Shown here: piece by piece, positions 22,440 to 32,815 of the stretch
How the letters are laid out: each line of letters begins with the position of its first letter
Numbering within the stretch: the first letter of the stretch is position 1
Origin: Symbiodinium natans
Lineage: Eukaryota; Sar; Dinophyceae; Suessiales; Symbiodiniaceae
Direction: 5' to 3'
NCBI GenBank assembly: GCA_905221605.1
Contig: CAJNDS010000637.1
Span: 32,501 to 96,500, forward strand
Length of the DNA stretch: 64,000 nt
Notes under the pieces: model-generated
The model's database searches: none
Seen by the model: only the letters and a program-made list of their open reading frames with translations
What the model was told of the DNA's origin: nothing
Program-made: the position numbers and the translations under genes

Positions 22440-23055
22440 GGGGGAGTTGAAGAGTAGTCTGAAAATCTGGTGGGCTAGTTTGGGAGGGGGTGCTCTTGAG
22501 TTTTTGGGCTTGCGCGACGTCCTCGTCCGATTCCTTTCATGTCTTCATGGATGGCGTCCTCGTCACGGATTCCTGCAGGACGCAATGATGCATTATCGTG
22601 AAGAGCATGTGTGTTTCGTGGTATTCTGGGGTGTCCTCTCCCGATGCCTTTGGCGACTTCTTCCTCGTCGCTGTCGTCGCAACTCCTGGTGTGTGCATTG
22701 TTGCTTGCGAAGCGGCGTTGTTCTGATTCTTGCGTGCTTGCGGGCAGGATTGAGGAAGCGGCGTGTGTGCTGCCCCCATGGAGAGAGGTGGGGTCGGTCT
22801 ATCACGGGGGCAGTGCTCGAGCCAGCCTGCGAAGTTTGCGTCACAGCGCATGTAACTTGATGTTTTTGGTTGCACTATTTATTGTAGTTGTTTTTATTTT
22901 TCGGGGAATGCTCAGTGCAGCTGCGAGTTTGTTTGCTTCGTGGCCTGCGTGTGACTGTGTGCTTCCTGTGTCGAGTTGCGGGAGGAGTGGATGTGGAGCC
23001 TACTGCGCGGTTGCGTCGCGTTGTGTGGCGTTTGTGCAGTGTGTGACAGATTCGA
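22440..23055. other. No gene resolved
   Basis: Both strands have open frames of about 80-170 codons, none with a recognisable motif. Acidic and basic alternation on the minus strand at 22540-22700 hints at exon remnants. Confidence 0.3.
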
Positions 23056-23164
23056 GACCTGACGCTCAGAGCTTGAGGGGCTTGACCGCAGACGTTGGGA
23101 GCAGCTCTGACTGCTCCGCCTCTCTCTGAACGGAGAGGCTCTGCGGTTGTTCCCCACCCAGGTC
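23056..23164 (+). ncRNA. Structured RNA element, family 1, copy 1
   Basis: 109-nt element with helices, in order: P1 GACCTG (23056-23061) with CAGGTC (23159-23164); P1b GGGG with CCCC; P2 GACCGCAGA (23084-23092) with TCTGCGGTT (23140-23148); P3 GGAGCAG (23098-23104), loop CTCTGA, CTGCTCC (23111-23117); P4 GCCTCTC (23118-23124) with GAGAGGC (23133-23139). P3 and P4 abut, so they may stack coaxially. Six more copies follow at 25877-31988, with compensatory changes in all helices. G-T pairs in P2 favour transcription of the + strand. Not a known RNA class to me. Confidence 0.75.
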
Positions 23165-23251
23165 TTTGTGGTTTGGGTGGTTGTGGCAGCTCCTGTTGAA
23201 ATTGCATTTCGGGCATTTTTTTGTCTTGGTGCGACGTGCGTTGGGGGTCCT

Positions 23252-23875
23252 TCAGTTGAGGAACGAAACGATGTTTTGCTCAAAATTGGTTCTTGAGACG
23301 TCCTGCTTCTGGCGGATTCGTCGTTTCGGTGGCGCTGCGCGAATGGTCTGCGACCACCACGTGGCGTTATCGGGGATCACGCGTGCGTCCACGAGCAAGC
23401 GGATCTCTTGGCTGGTCGAAGTCAGGATGCCTTGTTGGAAGGCTGCTGTGCGAGCTAGCTTCACGAGATCTTTCGTTGTGACTGGCTCCGACGACTCGGA
23501 GGCGTTGAAGACCGCGTGGATGAGGTTCTTGCCTGAGAGCGTGTTCATCTCGACTTGCAAGAGGTCCGCGGTGGCGTGCACGTTGCAGGACAGCACGAGC
23601 TGGCGGTCTGGGACGCGTCGGAGTACGATGACTTCGGACCCTCTGCGTCGCTGGCGTCGCCATGCCCACCACTGGGATTGTCCGGTCTCGTAGTACCAGA
23701 TCGTGGAGTCCGGAATCTTGGTGCGGAAGCTGATGCCTTCCTGTAAAGCTGGTTTCCAGACGTGGGCTGGCAGCTGCGACGCCACGTTGACCAATTCCGC
23801 GAAGGTATGCCTTCGGATTATCTCCGGCCATCGCAAGCGTGTAGTTTCGAGCATGGCTTCGTTCGTTGAGCGCAT
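23252..23875 (-). CDS. Hypothetical protein, 207 residues
   Basis: Uninterrupted frame from ATG at 23875 to 23252. The sequence is complex: 'AELVNVASQLPAHVWKPALQ' near residue 26, 'IWYYETGQSQWWAWRRQRRR' near 60, 'VIVLRRVPDRQLVLSCNV' near 82 and 'IRLLVDARVIPDNATWW' near 158. No transmembrane segment or signal peptide. The region 82-125 could form a small beta-rich fold, but I do not recognise a family. It ends about 90 bases before structured RNA copy 1, which lies on the opposite strand. Confidence 0.5.
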   Translation of the reverse strand: MRSTNEAMLETTRLRWPEIIRRHTFAELVNVASQLPAHVWKPALQEGISFRTKIPDSTIWYYETGQSQWWAWRRQRRRGSEVIVLRRVPDRQLVLSCNVHATADLLQVEMNTLSGKNLIHAVFNASESSEPVTTKDLVKLARTAAFQQGILTSTSQEIRLLVDARVIPDNATWWSQTIRAAPPKRRIRQKQDVSRTNFEQNIVSFLN

Positions 23876-24330
23876 AGCTCACTCGATGTTTGCTGTGATT
23901 TATCACTTTTCGGGAGAGGGGGAAGGGTTCTTATGGACTGGAGGAGGAATGTTTGGTTTTGCTCTCTCGGGTATTTGTGCTGGTTCGTGTTTCGGTTCTT
24001 GTTGTTAATGGTCTCTTGGCGCTCTGCTTCTGGGTGGTAAGTTAGCTTGTTGGAAGAAGCGGGTGCTCTCTAGTGCAGTCTTGAACGAACGGCGACTCGT
24101 TCGTGCCGAAAGGGGCTGTACAAGACTATACGCTGAGGAGCAGCTTTAAATTGAGTATGCGTGCGTGCGCTCGTGCCACGCTAGCTGGACTTGGCTGATT
24201 TCGGTGCCGAGGTGCATGACTGTAAAACGCCGTCAGGCATGGATGCAGGTTCGACTCTCTTTTTTTTTGCAGCTGGGCGCACGTGCTCTGCAAGCTTTCG
24301 TCAGCTGATATGCTTCGTTATGTGCGCACC
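23876..24330. other. No gene seen
   Basis: Spacer between two minus-strand genes, T+G-rich at its left end. Nothing recognised. Confidence 0.4.
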
Positions 24331-24965
24331 TACGGGACTTTTTCCATGGCGCTCAGCATTTTGCTGGGCACCTTTCCTATGCAGCACTCGCAGAGCTGCA
24401 GGACCGGCTCCTGCGCCGAGCCGCTGGTGTTCGGGTAAGAGCGTCTCTTAGTTGAAACTCGCCACTACTGCCGATGCCAGTTGCGGGGCCTTTCCGTGGA
24501 TGTAGGCGTCCACCACGTTGTTGATGCAAGCGTGCTTCCTTGGCGCGTGCATCGGGGAGGGTTCGGGTGGGTCTATATCGCTTGAGATGTTGCGATTGCG
24601 TTCTGTATGATGCTTGCGACAATGAACACGAAGCCGATTATCGCGGGATTATTAAAGGATCAGGAAGAAGGAAAATACTGCAAACTGGGCCTTCGACTGC
24701 TTTGCAGTCAGGCCGTTCCAGAACTCGGCCATGAAGTGGATGGATAAGTATATGTTCCCCTCGATGATCACGGCGACGCTCACGGTCTGAGGCATGTTGC
24801 GGTGCATGCGTGTCTTTTGATACGTGATATGTGCGGCGCTGCTACGATCGGATACTTACAGACTTACAGTATCTTTGGAGTGTACTTACCCGTCCTGCCT
24901 CGGTGTCCTGTGCATCGGGCGGCACGAAGAAGAGGGACTCCACGGCTTCGTCCTGAGCAGTCGGT
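24330..24965 (-). CDS. Spliced gene, paralogue a
   Basis: Coding-like segments in changing minus frames, in transcript order: '[17 protein letters not shown]' (about 24900-24955), '[20 protein letters not shown]' (about 24725-24790), '[20 protein letters not shown]' (about 24475-24540) and '[19 protein letters not shown]' (about 24350-24410). The same series, in the same order, occurs at 28540-29125 as 'FSFVPPDVPQ', 'VVTVPTVIEGNTVILFEFMV', 'QWCCIRKLVERHQRGEA' and 'QEMFLQFCERCTPAKVP'. Conservation in separate frames shows these are exons of duplicated genes. The CxxC pair suggests metal binding. Family unrecognised; splice sites not fixed. Confidence 0.45.
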
Positions 24966-24980
24966 GCGAGTTCGTGAGAC

Positions 24981-25449
<469 letters not shown>

Positions 25450-25655
25450 TGTTTTTTTCTTTCCTTTCTCTTTCCTTTCTCTGTCTTCTCTCTTTTTTCT
25501 CTCTGTCCTTTCCTGCTTTCTGTTTCTTTTGTTTTTCTTTCCTTTTTCTTTCCTTTCTCTTTCCTTTCACTTTCCTTTCACTTTCCCTTCGCTTCCCTTT
25601 CTCTTTCCCCTCTCTTTCCTTTCTCTTTCCTCTCGGTTTCTTTCTCTTTCGGTTT
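25450..25655. repeat. Pyrimidine tract 1 (CTTTCCTTTCT type)
   Basis: Almost pure C+T, built on TTTCCTTTCTC words. It is the complement of the purine tract at 50890-51790, so the same repeat motif occurs in both orientations in the window. Can form triplex (H-DNA). Confidence 0.85.
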
Positions 25656-25860
25656 CAAGGCTGGGCCCCTCGAGGGGTCAAGAAGTTCTTGGTCTTAAGG
25701 CTGGGTCTTTCGAGGGGTCAAGGTCAAGAAGATCTCGGTTGCTAGGCAGGGCCCTTCGAGGGGTCAAGAAGTTCTGGGTCTTCAAGGCTGGGCTCCTCGA
25801 TGGGTCAAGAAGATCTTGGCTTCAAGGCCGGGCTACTTGCTTTGGCGCTTTGAAGGCTGT
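25656..25860. repeat. ~55-bp minisatellite, block 1
   Basis: Unit containing 'GGCTGGGCCCCTCGAGGGG' followed by 'TCAAGAAGTTCTTGGT'. Four to five imperfect units. The same minisatellite recurs at 26518-26770. Confidence 0.75.
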
Positions 25861-25876
25861 GCAGTCTCTTGTTGGA

Positions 25877-25987
25877 GATCTGACGCTCAGAGCTTAAGGG
25901 GCTTGACCGCAAACGTGGGAAGCAGCTCTGACTGCTTCGCCCGCCTGCTTTCGCATGGGGGCTTTGCGGCTGTTCCCCACCCAGATC
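25877..25987 (+). ncRNA. Structured RNA element, family 1, copy 2
   Basis: Same architecture as copy 1, with paired substitutions: P1 is GATCTG/CAGATC (C-G replaced by T-A), P3 is GAAGCAG/CTGCTTC (G-C replaced by A-T), P4 is GCCC/GGGC (T-A replaced by C-G), and the inner end of P2 is CAAA/TTTG. One P2 pair is A-C. The loop of P3 and the strand between P1 and P2 are unchanged. Confidence 0.75.
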
Positions 25988-26009
25988 TTTGGAAAAGAGC
26001 CGTATTATG

Positions 26010-26515
26010 TACCTGTCCTTTCTCTTTCATTTCTCTTCCCTTTGTCTTTCCTTTCTCTTTCCTTTCTCTTTGCTGTCTCTTGCCTTTCTCTGTTCTGTTT
26101 GTTTTTGTTTTTCGTTTTTTCTTGCTTTCTCTTTCTTTTCTTTTTCCTTAGTCTTTTCTTTCTCTTTTCTTTCTTGTTTTTCTCTCTTTTCCTCTCTTTG
26201 CTTTCTGTTTTCTGTATCTTTCCTTTCTTTTTCCTTTCTCTTGTCGTTCTTTTTCCTTTCTCTTTCTTTTCTGTTTCTTTCCTCTTTCCTTTTTATTTCC
26301 TCTCTCTTGCCTTTCTTTTTCTTCTATGTTTTTTTTTCTCGTTCTTTTGTTTCTCGTTCCTTTCTGGTTTTTCTCTCTTTCCTTTCTGTTTCCTTTCTGG
26401 TTTTTCTCTGTTTCCTTTATCTTTGCTTTCCGTTTCCTTTGTGTTTCCTGTGCGTTTCATTTTTCTTTGCTTTCTCTTTACTTTTTGTTTCCTCTCTCTT
26501 TCCTGTCTCTTTCGG
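26010..26515. repeat. Pyrimidine tract 2
   Basis: About 500 bases of C+T-rich TTTCCTTTCTC-type repeat with scattered G. The long Phe/Leu/Ser frame on the + strand (25955-27013) resembles a membrane protein only because of this composition. Confidence 0.85.
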
Positions 26516-26517
26516 TT

Positions 26518-26790
26518 TGCAGGCTGGGCCTCTCGAGGGGTCAACAAGTTCTTGGTCGTAGGGCCGGGCCCCTGGAGGGGTCAAAAAGATCTTGCTTTCA
26601 AGGCTGGGTCTTTCGAGGGGTCAAGAAGTTCTTGGTCTCAAGGCTGGGTCTCTCAAGGGGTCAAAAAGATCTTGGTCTCAAGGCTGGGCCCCTCGAGGGG
26701 TCGAGAAGTTCTGGGTCTTCAAGGCTGGGCTCCTCGATGGGTCGAGAAGAGCTTGGTTTCGAGGCCGGGCTACTGGCTTTGGCGCTTTGA
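26518..26790. repeat. ~55-bp minisatellite, block 2
   Basis: Five to six units of the same minisatellite as 25656-25860. Together, pyrimidine tract, minisatellite and RNA element form a module present twice in tandem (about 25450-25990 and 26010-26930). Confidence 0.75.
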
Positions 26791-26813
26791 AGGCTGTGCA
26801 GTCTCTTGTTGGA

Positions 26814-26924
26814 GATCTGACGCTCAGAGCTTAAGGGGCTTGACCGCAAACGTGGGAAGCAGCTCTGACTGCTTCGCCCGCCTGCTTTCGCGTGGGGGCT
26901 TTGCGGCTGTTCCCCACCCAGATC
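26814..26924 (+). ncRNA. Structured RNA element, family 1, copy 3
   Basis: Nearly identical to copy 2 (same GATCTG/CAGATC, GAAGCAG/CTGCTTC and GCCC/GGGC helices); part of the module duplicated with the minisatellite. Confidence 0.75.
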
Positions 26925-27119
26925 TATGGGAAAGAGACGTATTATTATGTACGTGTGTAGCTTCTGCTGCGTGGAACTTTTGGAGGTCTGCCTGTTCGTT
27001 GTGCTGTTCATGAGCTGCTGCAGGTGCTTTCATTCGGCTTGCTTGTGCGCTTCTTGCTGGCTTCTTCTCTTTTCGCCGCCGCGCACGCACTGCCGCGGTC
27101 GGCGCGCTCATCTCACCCA

Positions 27120-27830
27120 GCGTGCGAGTTGGACCTGAGCGGACGGAGGCTTCTGGTTTTGGGGAGTCTGTGGTTGAGCTAAGGTTCGGCTACGCTCAGC
27201 TTTGACTGGTGTTGAGGCCGTGGCGAGCTTCACGCCTACCTGCAAGGTCAGACCGGCTAAGACGGGATCGTCCAGGGGATCGATCCAGCGGCCGTTGTCC
27301 GACCTCGGCTTGAAAAGGTTCTGCGGCGACTCACATTCGCTGCAGGGATTCTTCGACGTTCTGTCGATGTCTGAGCCTCGTGCCGTCTCAGCTCGTAGCC
27401 GCCGCCTGAGCGGAACAGCGCAGTTATGTACTATAGAGTCAATTCTTGTGGGCTTGCTGTCGGGACTAACACGGAAGGAGAGGCAGGCTGCGGTTGCCGT
27501 TGGCTGAGGGCCTGGCGCATCTTCACGACGCGGGCCACGATCGAGCGAAAGCTCTCGTAGTCGTGCGCCGCGTAGGTGAAGATGTACCGGCGCTCGCCCC
27601 ACTGAATGAAGCTTGTGAGCTTCCTTTCCTTGGCGGTCTTTGCGGAGACTTTCGGGTGGCATAGTGTCGCATCGGGCCTGCGGGTACAGCTTGTCGTACT
27701 CGTTCTCCAGCTCGTGGTTGAGTGTGTCCTCAGGGCTGCATCTTTGCGTGTTTATGAATTGCGCTGCTAATATTGCTGCTGCCTGCAAAGATAGTCTGAG
27801 AGCTTCGCGAAGGACATCTTGCGTGGAGTG
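27120..27830 (-). CDS. Spliced gene fragment with CxxC motif
   Basis: Coding-like segments in different minus frames: 'SPEDTLNHELENEYDKLYPQ' (about 27680-27740), 'LTSFIQWGERRYIFTYAA' followed by 'DYESFRSIVARVVKMRQAL' (about 27510-27625) and 'NPCSECESPQNLFKPRSDNG' then 'WIDPLDDPVLAGLTLQVGV' (about 27220-27350). A CTTTGCAG|G acceptor lies near 27788. The middle exon has an aromatic-rich beta-strand pattern. Family unknown. Confidence 0.4.
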
Positions 27831-28151
27831 AGCTTCACGGAGCGAACTCTATCGGATGAGTGAGTATTTGGTTGCTGCCGAATCTGACCCTTTATATGCC
27901 ATGCTTTGTTGCCAGTCAGTCACGCGAACTTGAATGTTCTTTGCACGAGTCATGACTGACTTTCTGATTGTCTAGTTTCACTGCGTCTCTTGAATCCACA
28001 ACAGCTGCGAGATCGACTCCTCTCTGAGGGCTTTGGGGTAGGAGGTTCGAGTTCACCTGGGGCAAGCGCCACGCTATTCTGCCTGCCTGTGCCGTCGGTT
28101 GGATTCCGTTTCTATGTCTGTACTTGTAGATAGCTGGCAGCTTGCAGCGGA
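27831..28151. other. Spacer homologous to 29500-29662
   Basis: The right part (about 28080-28151) resembles the sequence just before RNA copy 5, part of a larger diverged duplication that also extends past the RNA elements. Confidence 0.4.
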
Positions 28152-28273
28152 GACCTAACGCTCAGAGCTTAAGGGGCTTGACCGCAATCGTTGGGAGCAG
28201 CTCTGACTGCTCCGCCTGTTTGTTTGTGTTTAATTATCGTCTGAGGCCCTTGCGGTTGTTCCCCACCCAGGTC
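28152..28273 (+). ncRNA. Structured RNA element, family 1, copy 4
   Basis: P1 GACCTA/CAGGTC (inner pair A-C, otherwise intact), P2 GACCGCAAT/CTTGCGGTT, P3 GGAGCAG/CTGCTCC, P4 GCCT/AGGC, GGGG/CCCC. The P4 loop is longer than in copies 1-3. About 120 bases of 3' flank are homologous to the flank of copy 5. Confidence 0.7.
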
Positions 28274-28539
28274 GAGCAGCGAGAACGAAAGTGCTCGTTG
28301 ATTGTGTAAACTTGGGCCGTGGCGCTTTTTGGCGGAGCCAATGAGTTTCCAAAGTAACGAGTATATTGTTCTCGTGGGATACGAACATGGCAGGTGTGCT
28401 TATCTTTAGTTTCCTTGCTGCATTGCGTCGGGGTGTTGATCATCTCTTTTCCGGCTGCCTGCTGTTGTGTTTCGCAGACGTACTCACGCTACTGTAATCT
28501 AGTCCTGACTCTTTTCGTTCGGGACGTCTTCTATGTACG

Positions 28540-29125
28540 GTTGCATCTGATCGGGCACTTTGGCCGGCGTGCACCGCTCGCAGAACTGGAGGAACATCTC
28601 CTGCACGATTGGTTGTGCTGAGCTTGGCAGCAGATCCTAATTGTGGCATCTCGGTTGCTGAGGCGCGGGCCTCTCCGCGTTGGTGGCGCTCGACGAGCTT
28701 GCGGATGCAACACCATTGCCTGGGCGAGGCGCATGCGGCGAGTGGTTCGTGCGTGGGGTTCGTTAGCACTGCTTCTTGGTTGGCGCGCATGGTGTCATGC
28801 GTTCATGTGCTTTTGCTTGCTTTTCTCAGGCCGCGGCTGCTCCTCAGTCATCGCATCCCAAAAGGAGACCATGAACTCGAAGAGGATGACCGTGTTCCCC
28901 TCGATCACCGTTGGTACGGTCACGACCTGAGCGAAGGGGTCCATCGGTTCGGGGCCTTTTAGAGCTATTCTGAGAGGTGGGTATCTTGGAGCTGGTACTT
29001 GTTTAGGAAGACTTCTGACTTGGCTGGCCTCTTCCTGTGGGACATCCGGCGGCACGAAGCTGAAGTACTCGGCCACACGCGCCTCAAGCATGGGCAATCT
29101 GGGACGCGTAGTTCTGTGCACTCTA
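28540..29125 (-). CDS. Spliced gene, paralogue b
   Basis: Diverged duplicate of 24330-24965. Transcript order: a frame from about 29121 with 'LEARVAEYFSFVPPDVPQEE', then 'MDPFAQVVTVPTVIEGNTVI' and 'LFEFMVSFWDAMTEEQ' (about 28845-28945), a segment with 'QWCCIRKLVERHQRGEA' (about 28650-28715), and 'EMFLQFCERCTPAKVPDQM' (about 28555-28610). CxxC pair conserved. Exon junctions not resolved. Function unknown. Confidence 0.45.
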
Positions 29126-29662
29126 TACTCTGTCCGGGGCCGGAGCGGAGTCAGGTAGGCTCAGCGACCGCGGAACCTGTTGTCGGGGGTCCGTCAGGGG
29201 CTCAGAGTTTGCTGTCGACGCGTTTCTGATCATGTGGCTTTGCCTGGGCACCGCGTTGAGTTTGCTTGCGTGCGCGGCGTCCCATTGCTTGGTGGCGCCC
29301 TCAGCTCGGGCTGAATCTGGCTCTGGGTTGTGAGGCTTTTTTTTTTAGAGCCAAAAAACTGCAGATGGGCTGAGCAATCAGCTAGTTGTAGGAGTCGTAC
29401 TTGTTTTGGGCTTTCTTTGCAGGCTAACTGGGTCACGCGGAGGTTTGTCTGCGAACGTCTGTAAATATATTGGGTGTTTACCGGCTGACAGGGCGCTCAG
29501 GGCCTTTTTTGTCTTGAGGCTCTCCAAGGATGCATAGTGCAATCGCCTACGCACCGCAAGCGTGCAACACAATCGTCAGGTTTCGACTTCTCTGCTTGCC
29601 TCCGCTGTCGGCTGGACTCTCTTTCTGCTTGTACTTGTCGAGAGCTGGTTGCTTGCAGCGGA
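29126..29662. other. No gene resolved
   Basis: Spacer. A T9-T10 run lies near 29338. Its right end (about 29580-29662) is homologous to 28070-28151. Confidence 0.4.
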
Positions 29663-29784
29663 GACCTGACGCTCAGAGCTTAAGGGGCTTGACCGCAAGC
29701 GTTGGGAGCAGCTCTGACTGCTCCGCCTGTTGGTCTCTGCTTATTTGTCGTTTGAGGCCCTTGCGGTTGTTCCCCACCCAGGTC
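29663..29784 (+). ncRNA. Structured RNA element, family 1, copy 5
   Basis: The best-paired copy. P1 GACCTG/CAGGTC (29663-29668 with 29779-29784); P2 GACCGCAAG/CTTGCGGTT (29691-29699 with 29760-29768); P3 GGAGCAG/CTGCTCC (29705-29711 with 29718-29724); P4 GCCT/AGGC (29725-29728 with 29755-29758). Confidence 0.75.
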
Positions 29785-30199
29785 GAGCAGCAACAACGAA
29801 GGTGCGCGTTGGTTCATTGTGAAAATTCGGGGCCGTGGCGCTGTTTGGCGGAGCCAATGAGCTTCTAAAGTAATGACTACTGTATCGTGGGATAGCAACA
29901 TGGCAGGTGTGCACATCACAACGCAACACGACGAAGCAGAATGAGACCTGAGCCCTCTTTGCTTTTGCTTCTCTGAGCATCTCCTGCGGTGCTTCACCTG
30001 CTCTCACGGTTTCCGTGGGGTTTCGGACCTGCGCTGGCAGGGGTGCAGCAATGCATCATATGCATTGTGGCATGTAAACTGCAGTGGTTCTCTGTCTTAT
30101 GTTTACGTTCACTTGTTGTGTCAGCTCGAAGCCCCCTGCCTGGAGATCATTTGACTCTGTTGCCGTTGAGATCCAGGCAGGGCCTGGGCTTCGTCATGC
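29785..30199. other. Homologous flank and spacer
   Basis: 29785-29910 is homologous to 28274-28395 (shared GGCGGAGCCAATGAG and ACATGGCAGGTGTGC words). The rest is unique, without a gene. Confidence 0.45.
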
Positions 30200-30480
30200 A
30201 GCTTGTTTGGTTGCATTTTTTGTTACACGTTCTGTCGGAAATGACCCTGGGCCAGCGGCACCCATCGTCGTCCGTCGAATTCGATGATGGTGCCGTCTTC
30301 GCCTTCGCTCATCCCTGGCCTGCGAGGGAGTTCGTTGCTTGACTGGTTCAGTCGGAGGGTTGCTGAGGGCCGGGCTCGTAGTACACGTTCTGTCCGGTGG
30401 CGAAGCCTCGCCTGAGCACGAGCACTGCACGATTGCATTGGCACGTCTTGCACGGACGGGTCCTATAAACAGTGCCTAAG
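30200..30480 (-). CDS. Spliced 3' exons with CxxCxC motif
   Basis: Two coding-like segments: 'PCKTCQCNRAVLVLRRGFA' then 'NVYYEPGPQQPS' (about 30355-30475), and 'MSEGEDGTIIEFDGRRWVPL' then 'AQGHFRQNV' and a stop (about 30235-30325). A CCTCGCAG|G acceptor near 30325 and a GA-type donor near 30357 are plausible; dinoflagellates tolerate non-GT donors. Function unknown. Confidence 0.35.
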
Positions 30481-30881
30481 AGTTCGCCGAGCCCGGAGCT
30501 CTAGAACTCGGAGGTATTTCCTGCAGAGGTCCGGAACAGTGGAGCGAGGAGTGTTTCAGGCTTGGCTCTCTTGTCCCGCCTCCTCCTTGCCGCTGCGACT
30601 ATGAACCGGAACTTTCTGAGGCGACGCGCGAGTGCTCCTGGCAGGTCATTCGAAGCTCCGGGATGCTTGCTGCATTGGGACTCACGCGAGAGCACGCTTG
30701 CCTAGTTTTCCTCGCGGGAGCATCTTGCAGGCTAACTCCACTCAGCTTTGTGGGTTCGAGCCGGTGCTTTCGGTTGAGGTCGAGGATTTGGGTTGTGCTT
30801 CTGATTCCGGGCTGTGCTTTAGGGTTTCCTGCGGTAGCTAGCTCTTGTCGGTCTTCCGGTGTCTCATGCAGTTTCCCGCTC
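30481..30881. other. No gene resolved
   Basis: Includes a sequence (about 30745-30881) that recurs at 31735-31871 directly before RNA copy 7. Confidence 0.4.
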
Positions 30882-31000
30882 ACTGACGCTCAGGGCTTAA
30901 GAGGCTTGAGCACGGATTCGAAGCGCCCCTGAACACTTCACCTGTTTGGATCCGAGCCTTTGGGCTCTTCTTCAGGTTCCATGCTTGTTCCTCATCCAGT
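30882..31000 (+). ncRNA. Structured RNA element, family 2, copy 1
   Basis: Diverged relative of family 1 with the same layout and different helix sequences: P1 ACTG/CAGT (30882-30885 with 30997-31000); P1b GAGG/CCTC (30901-30904 with 30990-30993), versus GGGG/CCCC in family 1; P2 GAGCACGGA/TCCATGCTT (30908-30916 with 30978-30986, one C-A mismatch); P3 GAAG/CTTC (30920-30923 with 30936-30939); P4 ACCTG/CAGGT (30940-30944 with 30973-30977), whose loop contains GAGCC/GGCTC. Confidence 0.7.
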
Positions 31001-31398
31001 TTGCCGGGGTTCCCTTTACTGCGCTGGGTACTTTCAGGTCCGCGGTGCTTCAGTTATTTTCAGCGAAGCGCCTTCGGTTGTGCCAGGAAGTCTTCGCATC
31101 TCATTCGTTCGTAGGGCTCCTTGGTTGCAGGGGCGTCTTGATTTGGTATCTTTTGATGGCTAGGCTTTTGCTGGCTCATACTTACTGAAATCAGTCGGGT
31201 CGCGCTTTGCCGCATCTGATGTCGACTCGCTCCCACTTCCTGGCACGCGGTTGCTCGTCTTGCTGATGTTGCTCGGCCAAGTTACGAGCGGAAGCTAGCC
31301 TGTAGTCACGTCTGCAGTGCCTTACGATCCAAGCGTCGTTGGTGAGCAGGAACACCTCGGCTGTGGATTGACGGGAGTCTTTTCTGGAGCTTCACTTG
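31001..31398. other. No gene resolved
   Basis: Unique sequence between RNA element and minus-strand exon. Nothing recognised. Confidence 0.35.
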
Positions 31399-31700
31399 TC
31401 ATGCGTTCTGGATAGTTAGGGCGCAGACCAGGGCTACGATCTCGAAGGGCTCGAGAGTCGGATTCGTCCTGATGTAATCTCGCTTCAGCATCCGGTACTT
31501 CCTGGTCCTGCCGAGCTTGTTGCGGCAGCTATCATAAGAGGGCAAGGCCATGCATGAGGGTTCGATGATGTTCCTCACCTCCTCGACCTCTGCGTTCGCT
31601 TCAGGAAGGCCTCAGGAGATGCAGGCACGAACTTGGAACTCGGTTGCACCGGAAAGTTCAAGAAGCGCTGGGGTCCGTGCCGACATTGTCCTGCTTTGCA
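31399..31700 (-). CDS. 3' exons of a spliced hypothetical gene
   Basis: The last exon is open from about 31610 to a TGA at 31401-31399 and reads 'EVEEVRNIIEPSCMALPSYD', then 'KLGRTRKYRMLKRDYIRTN' and 'LEPFEIVALVCALTIQNA'. Upstream, in another frame, 'HGPQRFLNFPVQPSSKFVPA' (about 31620-31680) looks like the preceding exon. No family recognised. Confidence 0.4.
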
Positions 31701-31871
31701 GCAGGTATGTCCGGGTCGACCGCTAGCTTTGTTTGCTCGAGCCGGTGCTTTCGGCGGCGGGTCAGTTATGAGGTCGAGGACTTGGGCCATGCTTCTGATT
31801 CTGGGCTGTGCTTTAGGGTTTCCTGCGTTAGCTTCTGTCAGTGTTCCGGTGTCTCAGGCAGTTTCCCGCTC

Positions 31872-31988
31872 GCTGACGCTCAGGGCTTAAGAGGCTTGAG
31901 CACGGATTCGAAGCGCCCCTGAACACTTCACCTGCTTGGATCCGATTCTTTTGGCTTCTTCAGGTTCCATGCTTGTTCCTCACCCAGC
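31872..31988 (+). ncRNA. Structured RNA element, family 2, copy 2
   Basis: P1 is GCTG/CAGC (31872-31875 with 31985-31988), against ACTG/CAGT in family 2 copy 1: a paired A-T to G-C change. P1b GAGG/CCTC, P2, P3 and P4 as in copy 1. The inner hairpin in the P4 loop is lost here. Confidence 0.7.
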
Positions 31989-32815
31989 TGGAAGCCGGGG
32001 ATCCTCCTGAGAACGAGCGCTGGTCCCGGTACCTTGGCGTTGGGACGACGCCAGGCCGGAGCAGTGCCTCGACTCCTGCCCGACGGAGTCCGGCCGGATC
32101 CAGTGGACGCTTTAGCCCATCGCTCCACTGTCATACTCAGAGGACTGGGCGGAAGGTGTGAGGTCCTCGTCGGCTTGAGAGTTGGCCCCAAATCCAGCCA
32201 AGGCTTGCTCGCAGCGGACCATCGCTCCTCACCTTGTGATCAGCAAGGTGCAAGCGCTCGAAGCCGACGCCGAGCCGCTTGTCAGGTAAGCATTGTTGCC
32301 ACGCGCCTCTGTTACTACCTGCGGCCACGTAGCCTCGCCGCTTTACGGACGCGTGGAAGGTGCCTTCCCCGCGCCCGTCGAGGTCCGGTCAGGATTCTTG
32401 AGGGCTTTCGCGAAGACACGCTCGAGACGGAAGGTCAAGAAAGCGAGACGATCTTCCGATACCACTGGCGACGACCGGTGTTTAAAGCGGACGTCGACTC
32501 GGGCTTCCTTTGTCGAAACCCTCCCCTCTTGCAGCAGGCGATCGTCAAGAGTTTCTGCTGATGACGCGTGCTCGTGTATCTGGACGTCCGTGCACGGCAC
32601 TCGGTACAAGGGGGGTTCGGCTCCTTGGCTGGCTTCGGCGGAGTCTTCTTCCGTCGAGGTCTGACTGTTTCACTCTCTTTCGCATGCCTCGCTTTGAACA
32701 ACACCTTGCTTGGTATCTCTCCGGCGTTGCGCTTCACTGAGCAGCTGCCCTCCGGTTGGTCGACAGCCACGCAGGCGCGTCAACGATTGCAAATGAAACG
32801 CAGCAGCGTTACAGT
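31989..32815. other. No gene resolved
   Basis: Both strands have frames of 90-175 codons. The minus frame at 32343-32609 ('DDRLLQEGRVSTKEARVDV') and a CxxC segment near 32600 might be exons, but I cannot support an assignment. Confidence 0.3.

Noticed and set aside
25955-27013. 352-codon Phe/Leu/Ser-rich + strand frame resembling a membrane protein
   Set aside because: It follows the pyrimidine tract; hydrophobicity comes from TTT/CTT/TCC codons. The same applies to the minus frames at 50859-51801.
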